A stretch of 64,000 nucleotides of DNA, taken from assembly GCA_013399855.1 (NCBI GenBank), contig VXAY01006798.1, forward strand, positions 159,808 through 223,807, in the 5' to 3' direction. Position numbers and translations under genes: made by a program. Positions within the stretch are counted from its first letter, which is position 1. Every line of letters starts with the position of its first letter. Source of the DNA: Oxyruncus cristatus (lineage: Eukaryota > Chordata > Aves > Passeriformes > Cotingidae). Below the pieces are notes generated by a model. The model saw nothing but the letters and a program-made list of their open reading frames with translations, searched no databases and was not told the DNA's origin. This document shows positions 37,664 to 47,560 of this stretch, piece after piece.

Positions 37664-38261
37664 GCAGTTGTTGTGGTTTAACCCCAGCTGGCAACTAAGT
37701 ACCACTCAGCTGCTGGCTCCTCCCCCCCTGTCTTCAGCCCCTGTCGGGAGGAGAATCGGAAAGAGAAGGTAAACCTTATGGGTGCAGAGAAGAACAATTT
37801 AATAATTGGAACAACAACATCAACAACAAATTGATAATAAGAATTGTAATAATAACTAGTGGGAGAGAGACTAACAGGCTCTAAGAGAAATCAGTGATGC
37901 ACAACCCAATTGCTCACCACCCACTGACGGATGCCCAGCCCATTCCTGAGCAGTGATTGGCCACTTTAGGTAAATCCCCCAGTTTATGTACTGGGCATGA
38001 TGCTCTATGGCGTGGAATATCCCTTTGGCTAGTTTGGATCAGATGTCCTGGCCATGGTCCCTCCTGGATTCTTGTGCAGCTCCTCACTGGCAGAACATGA
38101 GAAACTGAAAAATCCTTGGCTTAAACTAAGGCACTACTTAGCAACATCTGTAACACCCATGGGTTATCGGCATTATTCTCCTGCTGAATCCAACACACAG
38201 CACTGTACTTGGCTGCTAGGGAGAAAATTAACCCAGTCCCTTCCAGAATCAGGATAGCAGT
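37664..38261 (-). mobile_element. Solo LTR of an avian endogenous retrovirus with 5-bp target-site duplication
   Basis: The 588-bp element at 37669-38256 is flanked on both sides by GCAGT (37664-37668 and 38257-38261). It begins 'tgttgtggtttaacccc' and ends 'gaatcaggata', where a terminal CA has probably decayed to TA. Internal blocks ('ccaccgacggatgcccag'-type, 'ccagtttatgtactgggc', 'gaatatccctttggc') match an LTR family that I recognise from other bird genomes. The TATA-like box and family orientation suggest the sense strand is minus. No internal retroviral genes remain, so it is a recombined solo LTR. Confidence 0.8.
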
Positions 38262-38264
38262 TGA

Positions 38265-38534
38265 TTGTTTCCCCCCCGTTCCCCTCCCCCAACTCCTGAC
38301 CATTCAGCATCCATGGAACTCTATGACATCACAGACTTTGGAATGTTGGTTGTTCCAGCTGTTGCCCAGAGCCAAGACATAGAGGTGTCTGGTCCTCCAC
38401 TCCCTCCTGAACACCCTGCTGTTCTAGACGGAGGGCTTTTGGTGGCTGCCTCTTTCCCCACAAACATCAGTGAGGCTGCAGAATTTGGCACACTGCTTGT
38501 CAGTGTCACCAGCCTGTGTGTTCTGGGAGGATAA
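38265..38534 (+). CDS. Short open frame upstream of the ENTR1-like gene, function unknown
   Basis: An 89-codon frame opening 3 bp after the LTR duplication and in the same frame as the ENTR1-like ORF. The two are separated by TAA (38532-38534) and TGA (38571-38573). A likelier start is the second Met, giving MELYDITDFG. It carries three similar short segments, DFGMLVVPAV, DGGLLVAASF and EFGTLLVSVT, suggesting real protein repeats. I do not recognise a family. It could be a lost N-terminal part of the downstream protein, an upstream ORF in its mRNA, or chance. Confidence 0.3.
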   Translation: MFPPRSPPPTPDHSASMELYDITDFGMLVVPAVAQSQDIEVSGPPLPPEHPAVLDGGLLVAASFPTNISEAAEFGTLLVSVTSLCVLGG

Positions 38535-38576
38535 TTTGGATTCTCCCACCTGCTGCAGACCAGAGCACCCTGAAAA

Positions 38577-39803
38577 ATGTCGTGGCCACTTGGGATCTCT
38601 GAGACAACGGTGAGCGTCTTACCAGAATCTCAAGGCTTGGAAGATGATGATGAGGATGACAGGGACGAATTCAGGTATTCCTGCCACTCTGTGTGTTCTT
38701 CACCCCCGAGCAAGAGCAATGACAGCTTACATGACAGTCAGACAGAGGATCTGGGAGAACCCACCCCGTTTTTCCTAACTCCCAGGCATTCTAACATGGT
38801 GGAAGGTGAACAAGTGGAGCTTGAGGAGGAAGATCAGGAGTTTCAGGAACCATTTCACAAAGACCATTTAAAAAAGTCTGACAACTTATCTGGAGATAAG
38901 GAGTCCAGCCCGACCCAACATTTTCCTGGGCATCAGGGGTCACCTGCTCTCCAAAGGTCCAGTATGGAACCGTGTAGCTCCCAAGACTCTTTCCAGAGTG
39001 ACAGAGACCAGCACTTGGAGACGGAGGCTGCTGCCCCACAGGCCCATGCCAGTGACCCCTACGTGGGGCCTCCACAGTGCACCATGAGAGCAGAGCCCCG
39101 CACGCTGCACAAGGAGGCCATCGGGGACAGGGATTTCCCATCCCTGCAGCTGACCTACAGCATCCTAAGGGAGGAGAACAGCACGATCAGGGAGGAAAAC
39201 AAAGTGCTCAAGGATAAGAATCTCGCACTCGAGGACGAGAACCATGTGCTCAGGGAGATTTTCTATGAGCTCAGGGACGACAACGTTGTGCTCATGGAGG
39301 AGAACGTCGTGCTTAGCGGGGAATACAACATGTTCAGGGAGCAGTACGACAGACTCAAGGATGAGAATGACACACTCAGGAAGGACAATGCCATGATCAG
39401 GAGAATGCTTAAGAACTTCCAGAACAGCTTGGAGACCCACGCGTGCGTGGTGTCGAGCCTGCAGGAGCAGCTGAAAACCAGCCTGGCCGAACGGAAGAGG
39501 GAAACCCAAGAGCTCGAGTCCTTAGTCCAGCTGACCAAGTGTCGTCTCCAGCTAATGACGCAGCGGGCTCTGGATGCAGAAGGAAACATGGAGAGGCTGA
39601 AGCAGAAGATCTTCATTCTCCAAGGACAGCTGGAGAGATCCAAGCTGGAGAACGAAAACCTGAGAGCAGACCTGCCTGGGAGCAGTGAAGAAGCTCATAA
39701 CGGGGGCAAATGGCTCCATCTGACAGCTCCTGCCTCAGGAATGAAGGTTCTGCCCGTTATTGCTGAGGTCCTTGAATCTACCAGCAAAATTCTCAAATTG
39801 TAA
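38577..39803 (+). CDS. ENTR1-like (SDCCAG3-like) coiled-coil protein, apparently intronless
   Basis: 408 residues. ENTR1 is an endosomal coiled-coil protein acting in receptor recycling and cytokinesis; the function of this relative is unknown. Residues 1-170 are acidic and Ser-rich (EDDDEDDRDEF at about 22-32). GDRDFPSLQLTYSILREEN at about 183-201 matches the start of the ENTR1 coiled coil (GDR..LQ.SY..L..EN). Residues 197-280 are twelve heptads encoded by 21-nt repeats. The region ELESLVQ…LQLMTQRALDAE…LKQ…LQ at about 312-350 matches the ENTR1 C-terminal coil (LMTKRA.KAE…LKQ), and VLPVIAEVLESTSKI resembles its final helix. Canonical ENTR1 is split by many introns and lacks this heptad array, so this looks like an old retrocopy or diverged paralogue. 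Start: ATG at 38577 after an in-frame TGA. AATAAA at 39899-39904 fits a real transcript. Confidence 0.75.
   Translation: MSWPLGISETTVSVLPESQGLEDDDEDDRDEFRYSCHSVCSSPPSKSNDSLHDSQTEDLGEPTPFFLTPRHSNMVEGEQVELEEEDQEFQEPFHKDHLKKSDNLSGDKESSPTQHFPGHQGSPALQRSSMEPCSSQDSFQSDRDQHLETEAAAPQAHASDPYVGPPQCTMRAEPRTLHKEAIGDRDFPSLQLTYSILREENSTIREENKVLKDKNLALEDENHVLREIFYELRDDNVVLMEENVVLSGEYNMFREQYDRLKDENDTLRKDNAMIRRMLKNFQNSLETHACVVSSLQEQLKTSLAERKRETQELESLVQLTKCRLQLMTQRALDAEGNMERLKQKIFILQGQLERSKLENENLRADLPGSSEEAHNGGKWLHLTAPASGMKVLPVIAEVLESTSKILKL
39165..39416 (+). repeat. 21-nt tandem repeats encoding a 12-heptad Asn-rich coiled coil
   Basis: Units follow the pattern (L/I/F)-(R/K)-(E/D)-(E/D)-N-x-x. Hydrophobic residues sit at 197, 204, 211, 218, 225, 232, 239, 246, 253, 260, 267 and 274. 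Asn lies four residues later at 201, 208, 215, 222, 236, 243, 264 and 271; the other four units have Phe, Tyr, Tyr and Leu there. At DNA level 'ctcagg/ctcaag' recurs every 21 nt with substitutions, which indicates expansion followed by selection or drift with the frame kept. Confidence 0.9.
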
Positions 39804-39904
39804 GCAGAAAAAGACCTGTGAGTGCAATTCTGTGTGAGTTCTATGGATGAGCATACGGACTGAGACCATGGGTCTCCTACTTACAGCTATTTGCTGTAAA
39901 TAAA

Positions 39905-42374
39905 AGCGTTTGCTTTTCCATTCTCCAATGTGTGTGCTCAGACTGGTAGCATTTATCCTGTGTGGAGATAATTTCCTTGTGATTAAGTATCAGTTGCAGG
40001 GGGTGGTGTGGCTTTACCTGCGGATACTCTGTTCAGGCACAGTGGAACCAGCAGCAAACACTGCCCAGGCTCTGGGCTGCACCGTCCAGCCGTGGTGGGC
40101 TCTGTGCAAGTGGCTGTGTCACAGCTGTGGCTGACATGAACTCCTGTGTGGGAGCCAGGAGGAAACACAACAGCACAGGATGCAGTGCTCTTATACAGTG
40201 TGCTCATCCCTTCCCATAGCTGTACCAGCCACAATCAGAGATGAGCAATGCCCTTTTAAATTTCATCTTGCTTTCTTTGCTCTTTCTTGGAGAGGTGGGA
40301 AGGGTGAGGAGCAGAGATCCATGCGCTGTTGCACATGGTTTCAGTGAGCAGAAGCTCCTTCCTTTCTCTTTCTTTGGAGCTGGCTGCTTCCTGGGTCACA
40401 AATCCAGTCTCTAGAAATTGTGCACCTGTTCCTGGAGCTGGGGAAAGATGGTTGTTGGTGGTGAAAAACCCCTGGGAAATTGTGAAGTATGCGTATCTGT
40501 GGGCTGTGGCAGTGCCTTCCTTCCAGTACCAGTGTCAGTGCTGGATAAGGATAACCTTAGTGTATCCAGGCTGCCTAAGGAAGGTGCCAGTTGGAGAGGA
40601 TGTCCTTCCTCTCCTGGCTGGGGCTGGCATAGAAGGGTGTATCTAAACTGCCTGCCTTTGTCACCTCCCAAGGGTCATATGGGAGCCTGTGGCCCAAACT
40701 CACCATGTTATCACTGGAGTTATATTTTAGCTTTATCTTAGCAGGACCATCTGTGGTCATGAAGTGACCTTTCTTCACCACATCAACATTTCTGATTAAT
40801 TCAGATTACCAGCCCCGGTTCTGCCATAGGTTTGCCCAGCTACATAGCAAAAGTTCCTGTATCTGGCCAAACCAACCCTCCTTAAAGACTTGGATGCTGT
40901 AGGGTAGTGAGGGGGTGGGAGCTGACAGAGTTCAGTGCCAAAGTGATTTTTTCTGATGGGAATTTCTGGGCAACTGTTTACTTTAACCCCTGTATGGTGA
41001 GTTGTGGATTACAAGGTTCTTGTCTTCTCCCAGTCCCACAATATCCTTGATCTGAACAACCATGTTTGTGTCGCCACAGAGCTTAAACTGCCTCATTAAC
41101 CAGGAGGAGAAACTGCTGGTTAAACTTCATCCCACCAGGGGTGTTTTCCGGTCTGTGCTCCTAACTGGGAAAAGCTGGTGGGCTCCCTCAGTCACACAAA
41201 GCCCCATCCTGCAGCACTGATGATTGAGACAAGGATGGTTCTCACCAGTTTTTCCATCCTAGACATCACTTGCTGTTCGTCTCTCCTATCCATTCATGAC
41301 CACTTGCAAGCAGCTCTAAACCTGAGATTTGACCCCCAGATCCTTGTATTTGTCCCATATCTGGCAACCACTGGTTGCTCACCAGTGAGGCTGGGAGTAA
41401 GCAAATTAGCTGGCTCTGTCTGCATCCCGCGCTCCACACTGGCTGCTGTAATCCAAAGGCTACAGAGCAGGATTAGCATGGGTGTACAAAGCCCTTCCTA
41501 ATCTGTGAGTCATTACCCCTTCACTGCATTTCACTTCTCAGCAGCTCTGGGCAGACAGATCGGTGAGATCTTGAGTCTTTGGTTTCCCTATTCTTCCATT
41601 CTGGGAGGACTGGACTGAGACATAACATCTGCTGCACATCCTCTCAGGACTCTGCTGTTGAGCTGCTTCTCGGATGCTGTACACAGGGCATGTACAAGGT
41701 TTGTTTGCTCTAACTGGCTTCTTCTTGGCTACCTCTAAGCCCTTCCTTTCTGTCAGTTCTCTGTTTTGGCTCTACCCCTTAATTTATTTCCTTTCTTTGA
41801 AACAGGGGGGATGCTCTGTGCACCCTGGAAATAAATCCCCTCTGGGTCAGGCTGGGCTGACGGGGGCTGCTGTGCATGCCCATGCTTTGTTAGCCCTTGT
41901 GCGTGAGGTATTTAGCCTGGCTGAGCTCTCATCCTGGTGTAAGCTCTGATATTAACATAATGGCTCAGGGCGAGGGCCCTGTGAGCTTCTCAGCTGTTGT
42001 GCCCTTGGTCTGGAGAGCAGTGACCAGCCAACCCTGCTCCCCTACTGGTAATAGATATTGGGGAGGATGTGGGCTGTGGGCCATGCAACCCAGTCTGCAT
42101 CCATCAGCTCCTCAGCTGCCCGAGCCAGGCTGGTGCCCACGGAGACGTCCAGACCCATCCTGAGCAAACAGCTGTGAGCCCTGTGCCCGCTGCTCTGGGC
42201 TGGGCTGGATGCTGCCAGGGGAAGCTCTGACTCGTCTTTGCTTTGTTCTTCTCTGCCAGGCACATGCCCAGGAGCACTTGCAATGGCAGTGCCAGTCCCA
42301 GATCACCAGAGGTGAAACCCGGAGCCACCCAGTCCCATGTGAGTGCTGCTGCATGAGTTCCCGTGCCATTTCAG
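39905..42374. other. Interval between the ENTR1-like gene and the KCNJ4 N-terminal exon
   Basis: No recognisable gene or repeat. It ends in the acceptor TTTCAG at 42369-42374. If KCNJ4 starts near 29.5 kb this is intron, and the ENTR1-like gene is nested in it on the same strand. Confidence 0.5.
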
Positions 42375-42435
42375 CTCCCGTGGCCCCCTGACATCTGATG
42401 ATACAGTGAGCCATGGGCAGCGTCCGAGTCAACAG
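42375..42435 (+). other. KCNJ4: KCNJ4 61-nt exon carrying the Kir2 N-terminus
   Basis: Bounded by a TTTCAG acceptor at 42369-42374 and a GTGAGT donor at 42436. It holds 38 nt of leader and 23 nt of coding sequence. Too short for ORF finding, it was recognised from the Kir2.1-type peptide and from a phase-2 match to the exon at 43662. Confidence 0.85.
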
Positions 42436-44991
42436 GTGAGTAACCCTCCTGTCAAGGACTGCTGCTGCCCTGGGTGGCCTGCTCCTTATCATCTGGTCCC
42501 TCAGGCCCTACCTTCAGCCTGCCTTTTGGTATATTCTTCTCAAATTACTCATCAGGGTCTTTCCCTTTCCTGTTCCAAGGTTCCTCTCTCTTTCTCCAAA
42601 CCAAAACATGCCAGACATAGGGCCAGAGCTTGGAGGAGTACTATTGAGGAGAAGCAAAGCACTGCATGGTGCTGGACCAGAAATTACAGATTCCAGCAGT
42701 GCTGCAGAAGCCACATGTCCCCAGGAATCACAACTCCAGCCACCAGATCTTCCCTTGCTTTGAGATGTGGATGGGGGTCTTGAAGACCGTGCTGGTGGAC
42801 TCCAGCTGACATATCAACACTGTGGGGTGGTAGGGAGACAATCCCAGAGTCCTGTGAGGCTGCAGCTCAGCAGGCATGAGGGCAAAGTTGTCTTGGCAGT
42901 TCAGTACACTCTCTCAATTTCCTCAGTGGTCAGAGCATCTTCTGCCATCACATCTTTAAGGAGTATCTGCAACTGTCTCAGCATCACATGAGGGGCAGCA
43001 TCAGAGCTGCCTGCAAGGGAGAGGAGCCAGAGGGGCAAATGTCTCCCAGAAAGTGTGTGTAGCTTCTGCCAAGGAAACTGCCAGCACTTTGCCTGTTGAT
43101 CTCCAAATTACACCTTTGGCCTCGGATGCAGGATGCTGGAAGCCACGCATGTTGCTGTGGCAACAGAATTGTCCCGAGTGCAGGAAGTGCATAAACATTG
43201 CCAGCACACATCATGAAATCAGTGAGCAGAGCAGAGGAGAAAATAGGAACTCCCAGCCTTGCATAATATCAGGGCCAAAATGTGGCCAGGCTGTGGGTGC
43301 TTGCTCCCAGGCGTCCTGGCTATCCTAGCTGCTGTCAGGTTTCAAAGACTTGTGCTTCTCCTGACCACAAGGACTGGAAGGTACTACAGAGCTACAAGCT
43401 TCTGCTGCTTTGCTGTCTTGTCAGGACTTTGCTAGATACAACCTCCTGGCAGCAAGACTCAGCAAATATTGCAGCTGACCTCCACCAATTGGATCAGAGA
43501 GCCTCCGTGGTACAATAACCAGTGAAATGTGGTGTTGTGAAATTCCACAGTGTTACTCTAGCCCTGTGAGCCACCCGCATGTCTCCTGCCCTTGCTGTCT
43601 CTGTGATTGCTGTTACTCTTCACATACTTCTGATGGAAATGCCTGTTTCTCCTCTTCCCAGGTACAGCATCGTCTCAACTGAAGAGGATGGACACAAGGT
43701 CTCTGCACTGGGCAGCATGAACGGGCACAGCCGGAACGGGAAGGGCCACGCTCCCCGGCGGAAGCACCGCAACCGTTTTGTGAAGAAGAACGGCCAGTGC
43801 AACGTCTACTTTGCCAACCTGAGCAACAAGTCTCAGCGCTACATGGCCGACATCTTCACCACCTGTGTGGACACACGCTGGCGGTACATGCTTATGATCT
43901 TCTCGGCTGCCTTCCTGGTCTCCTGGCTCTTCTTTGGCTTCCTGTTCTGGTGCATCGCTTTCTTCCATGGTGACCTCAGTGCACCAGCAGTGGGAGGTGG
44001 TCCCTCTCTCCTAAAGCCCTGCATTATGCACGTGAACAGCTTCCTAGGGGCTTTTCTTTTCTCGGTGGAGACACAGACAACCATTGGGTATGGCTTCCGC
44101 TGCGTGACTGAGGAGTGCCCGCTGGCTATCATGGCAGTTGTGGTCCAGTCCATCGTGGGCTGTGTTATTGACTCCTTCATGATTGGCACTATCATGGCCA
44201 AGATGGCAAGGCCCAAGAAGCGGGCCCAGACCCTCCTCTTCAGTCATCATGCGGTCATCTCCGTGCGGGATGGCAAACTGTGCCTCATGTGGAGGGTGGG
44301 CAACCTGAGGAGGAGTCACATCGTGGAGGCCCATGTCCGAGCCCAGCTCATCAAGCCGTACATGACAGAGGAAGGGGAATACCTCCCCCTGGACCAGCGG
44401 GACCTAAATGTGGGCTATGATGTGGGTCTTGATCGTATATTTTTGGTCTCACCCATTATTATCGTTCATGAGATTGATGAGGAGAGCCCACTCTATGGGA
44501 TTGGCAAGGAGGAGCTGGAGACAGAGAACTTTGAGATTGTGGTTATTCTGGAGGGGATGGTGGAAGCCACAGCCATGACCACACAGGCACGAAGCTCTTA
44601 CCTCGCTAGTGAAATCCTTTGGGGTCATCGTTTTGAACCAGTTGTGTTTGAGGAGAAGAACCACTACAAAGTGGATTATTCACGCTTTCACAAGACCTAC
44701 GAGGTAGCTGGCACACCTCGCTGCTCAGCCCGGGAGCTACAAGAAAGCAAGATGACTATCCTAGCTTCTCCTCCACCTCCCAGTGCCTTCTGCTATGAGA
44801 ATGAGCTGGCACTTGTCAGTCAAGATGAAGATGAAGATGATGATGAAGTGGGTGTGGTGTTAGGGGGCAGCAGCAAGGAGGAGGGAGGTATCATCCAGAT
44901 GATGGATTTTGGAAGCCACCTGGACCTGGAGCGGCTCCAGGCAACTCTGCCTCTAGATACAATCTCATACCGCAGGGAGTCAGCCATCTAA
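42413..44991 (+). CDS. KCNJ4: KCNJ4, inward-rectifier potassium channel Kir2.3, with a separate N-terminal coding exon
   Basis: Tetrameric plasma-membrane K+ channel that stabilises resting potential, mainly in brain. Coding exons are 42413-42435 and 43662-44991 (1353 nt, 450 residues plus stop). Exon A begins in a strong context (GCCATGG) and encodes MGSVRVN plus two bases of the next codon. Its GTGAGT donor joins in phase to the acceptor at 43660-43661, completing Arg and giving [18 protein letters not shown], as in Kir2.1. Residues in the 450-aa numbering: M1 about 83-108; selectivity filter TIGYGF 148-153; M2 about 162-185 with the rectification Asp 178; PIP2-binding [10 protein letters not shown] just after; cytosolic acidic residues near 230 and 278; Asp/Glu-rich tail; C-terminal PDZ ligand ESAI. 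The best Kir2.3 markers are [16 protein letters not shown] and [13 protein letters not shown]. The mammalian start corresponds to the Met at 43717. The poly-Gly/Ala extracellular insert is shorter than in mammals. Confidence 0.95.
42436..43661 (+). other. KCNJ4: KCNJ4 intron splitting the codon for Arg8
   Basis: A 1226-nt phase-2 intron with GTGAGT donor and a pyrimidine-rich acceptor (tttctcctcttcccag). Kir2 genes usually have an uninterrupted coding exon. An RFX X-box-like inverted repeat, GTTGCTGTGGCAAC, sits at 43151-43164. Confidence 0.85.
43151..43164. promoter_or_regulatory. RFX X-box-like inverted repeat in the KCNJ4 intron
   Basis: GTTGCTGTGGCAAC has perfect GTTGC / GCAAC half-sites with a 4-nt spacer, the classic X-box form. 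No functional evidence. Confidence 0.4.
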
Positions 44992-45950
44992 TTCCTCCAG
45001 TCTCCCCGTTTCATTCCTGTTGCCCAGTCTCCTCTGTTCTCCACCTATACACTGCATAAGACCCTTGACTACCAAACAATGCCTCCCATGACTGCCTCTC
45101 AGCCCCTGAGTACATCAAGGCCTGGAGCTGGTCTAATATACTCCCTTTCCCATGAAGTCATACTGCCTGGAAGAGGAGTGAGGATACACTACTCTTCCTG
45201 GGTATGCAGCTTATACTAGCATCCCTTTCCTGCCCAGAGACAGGAGAACAGCAGGCCTGGTTTCTTGTCTCTGGAGAGGTGACAGGAGTCCCTGCCTTCA
45301 AAGGACAGACTGGGACCTGCAGCAAGTGTATCTGCTGCTGAGGCAACAGCAGACTTTCTGTCCCCTCTCGGTATGGGTGGGCCCCATGGCTGTCAGGGGT
45401 CATGGCCATCTCTAGGAGAGGAGCAGTTCCTAAACACTGACCAGATGAGGATGTAAGGGAGAGTTCAGGACTCCTGGAGGGAGTGGGGAAGGATCTCAAG
45501 GGGTGAGTTTACTTGCATGTTTGCTGCTTGCTGCACATGACTCTCTCTTTGTACATAAAACAGAAGAAGAAATGAAATCCATATTCTTCCACTGCAAATG
45601 TGAAGGTAGGAGACAAGGACGTTCTACACAGCCTACTCTTGGCTTTTGGTATCTGTCACCTCCAGAAGCAACTCAGCTCTATGGACTCAGACCCAGTTCT
45701 CCCAGTCCTCCTGAAAAACACATCCTGCTCCTCTCCTGAAACACCTGGCAGAGGAGGCAGGGCCCAGTTCTTGCCACATTCAGACTGCTCCCTGGCATGG
45801 CACAGCCAGGATGACAGACAAGTGACCTGACTAGACAGCAGACCCTCCACTTGCTCCTTTCACCTTCTCTGTTCTTCTCCCTGCTGCCATCAGCTGTAAA
45901 ACTGAATTTGTAACTATTTATTTTTAATAAAGTCTAATATCCCAAGGGGA
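44992..45950 (+). other. KCNJ4: KCNJ4 3' UTR with poly(A) signal
   Basis: Non-coding sequence from the stop codon to AATAAA at 45926-45931. The end is inferred from the hexamer. Confidence 0.75.
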
Positions 45951-46859
45951 GGTTTGGAAGCAAAGGACAGACCCCATGGCTGCAGCCTGGTATAGAGGCT
46001 GATGAGGGTTATTAGTGCTGGTGTTTGCTGTTTGTATGGTGTTGGAGCCTGAAAGCTCCAGCACAAGGGCTTCCTTGTTCTGGGCCTCTCTGGTAAAGAC
46101 CCACAATAAGACACTCAGAGAATACGTCAGGGGAAGAAGGTCATACAAAATGTATGTACAGAGGGAATAATTTGCATTAAAATTACCAGCAGGATGGGTC
46201 AAAAAATCCTGCTTGTTTCAGAGATGAGAGTTTTGCCCAGGGAAGGGTTGTACATATGCTTGATAAAGAGGCAGAGATGTGCAAGATGTTGGTCTAGATG
46301 GAAGGCCCAAAAAAACAATAAAAAAAAAAAAAATCAAAGCCTCTCTTTTTGCTAGAGGCAGGTAGAGAGGAAATTAGGGAGAACATCAACCAAAGCTAGA
46401 CTTGTAACATCACTTTGCTGTCATTTCACAAAAGAAGTGAAAACCTGATGAATCTTTTCCTTCAGGAGCAGCAGAATCACCCCTTCAAAACTGCAGATGA
46501 GATGAGGGCAGAAAGACAAACAGGGAGCTCAGGAACCTGCTCTGGGCACCCAACAGATGTGCTATGGGGGGGAATGGCTGAGGAAATTATGTCCCACCCA
46601 ACCTCTGACCTAAAAGCAGAAAAACAGCATCTCAGTATCTATTTGGAACTGGTTTAAGAAGCAACAGGAAGAGGGAAAGAAGCAGAGGGATAAGGAAGGA
46701 AATAGCAAGACTGAGAGGAAGAAGCACACACAGCAGGCAAGTGGCACAGGAGAAAGGAGAAAAGAGGAAGAGAAAGTGAGGTAATATGGAAGTGCATTTG
46801 AGGAAGAGCACAGATAGACTAATAAGACGTGTCTAGACACAGACACGGCCATTTCTCAT
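45951..46859. other. Downstream of KCNJ4, nothing recognised
   Basis: Purine-rich sequence with a short A-rich run near 46320. No gene or identifiable repeat. Confidence 0.5.
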
Positions 46860-47560
46860 CCCAGGATGTAGGTTCTGTGGGGGAGCAGCTCTCCTGCCTG
46901 GGTTGCTCCATTCACTGGAGTAACTCCATTCAGCACCACTCTCTGGGCCCGGCCATGCAGCCAGTCTTCTACCCAGCAAACAGAGCATGCATCCAAGCCA
47001 GACAGTTTCTCAAGGAGAATGCTATGGGAGACAGTGCCAAAGACTTTACTGAATTCCAAGTGGACTATATCCACAGCCTTTCCCTCATCCACTAAGCACG
47101 TCACTGTCATAGAAGGAGATCAGGTTGCTCAAGCGGGACCTGCCTTTCCCAAACTCCTGCTGGTTGGACCTGATTCCCTGGTTGTGCTGCACGTGCCGTG
47201 TGACAGCAAGATGATTTGCTCCATGACCTTTCCTGGTATTGAGGTCAGCTTGACAGGCCTGTAGTTACCCAGATTCTGCTTCTGGCTCTTCTTGTAGATG
47301 AGCATAACATTGGCCAACCTCCAGTCACCTGGGCCCCCTCTGCTTAGCCAGGACTGCTGATAAATGATGGAGAGTGGTTTGGTGCCAGCTCTCTCAGTAC
47401 CCTTGGGTGAATCCCACCCAGCCCCATAGACTTGAGCATGTCTAAGTGGTGAAGCCGGTCACTGAGCATTCCCTCCAGGATCATGGGGGCTCTGTTCTGC
47501 TCTCTGTGTTTCAGCTCAGGGGCTGGGTACCCTGAGGCCAACTTGTCTCACTATTAAATA
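46860..47560 (-). mobile_element. CR1 LINE internal fragment (reverse-transcriptase region)
   Basis: On the minus strand, broken frames encode CR1 reverse-transcriptase blocks in order: a HPRVLRELA segment (near 47420), KKSQKQNLGNYRPVKLTSIPGKVMEQ (near 47240-47290) and DEGKAVDIVHLEFSKVFGTVSHSILLEKL (near 47000-47090). Stops and frameshifts show it is dead. Unlike the other CR1 copies here it lacks the CR1 3' end. Confidence 0.85.

Noticed and set aside
43579..43661. Unspliced N-terminal start for KCNJ4 (ATG 43579, 43633 or 43639)
   Set aside because: These codons lie in the pyrimidine tract of a strong acceptor. Similarity to Kir2 begins exactly after the AG, and a spliced exon at 42413 supplies the matching N-terminus.
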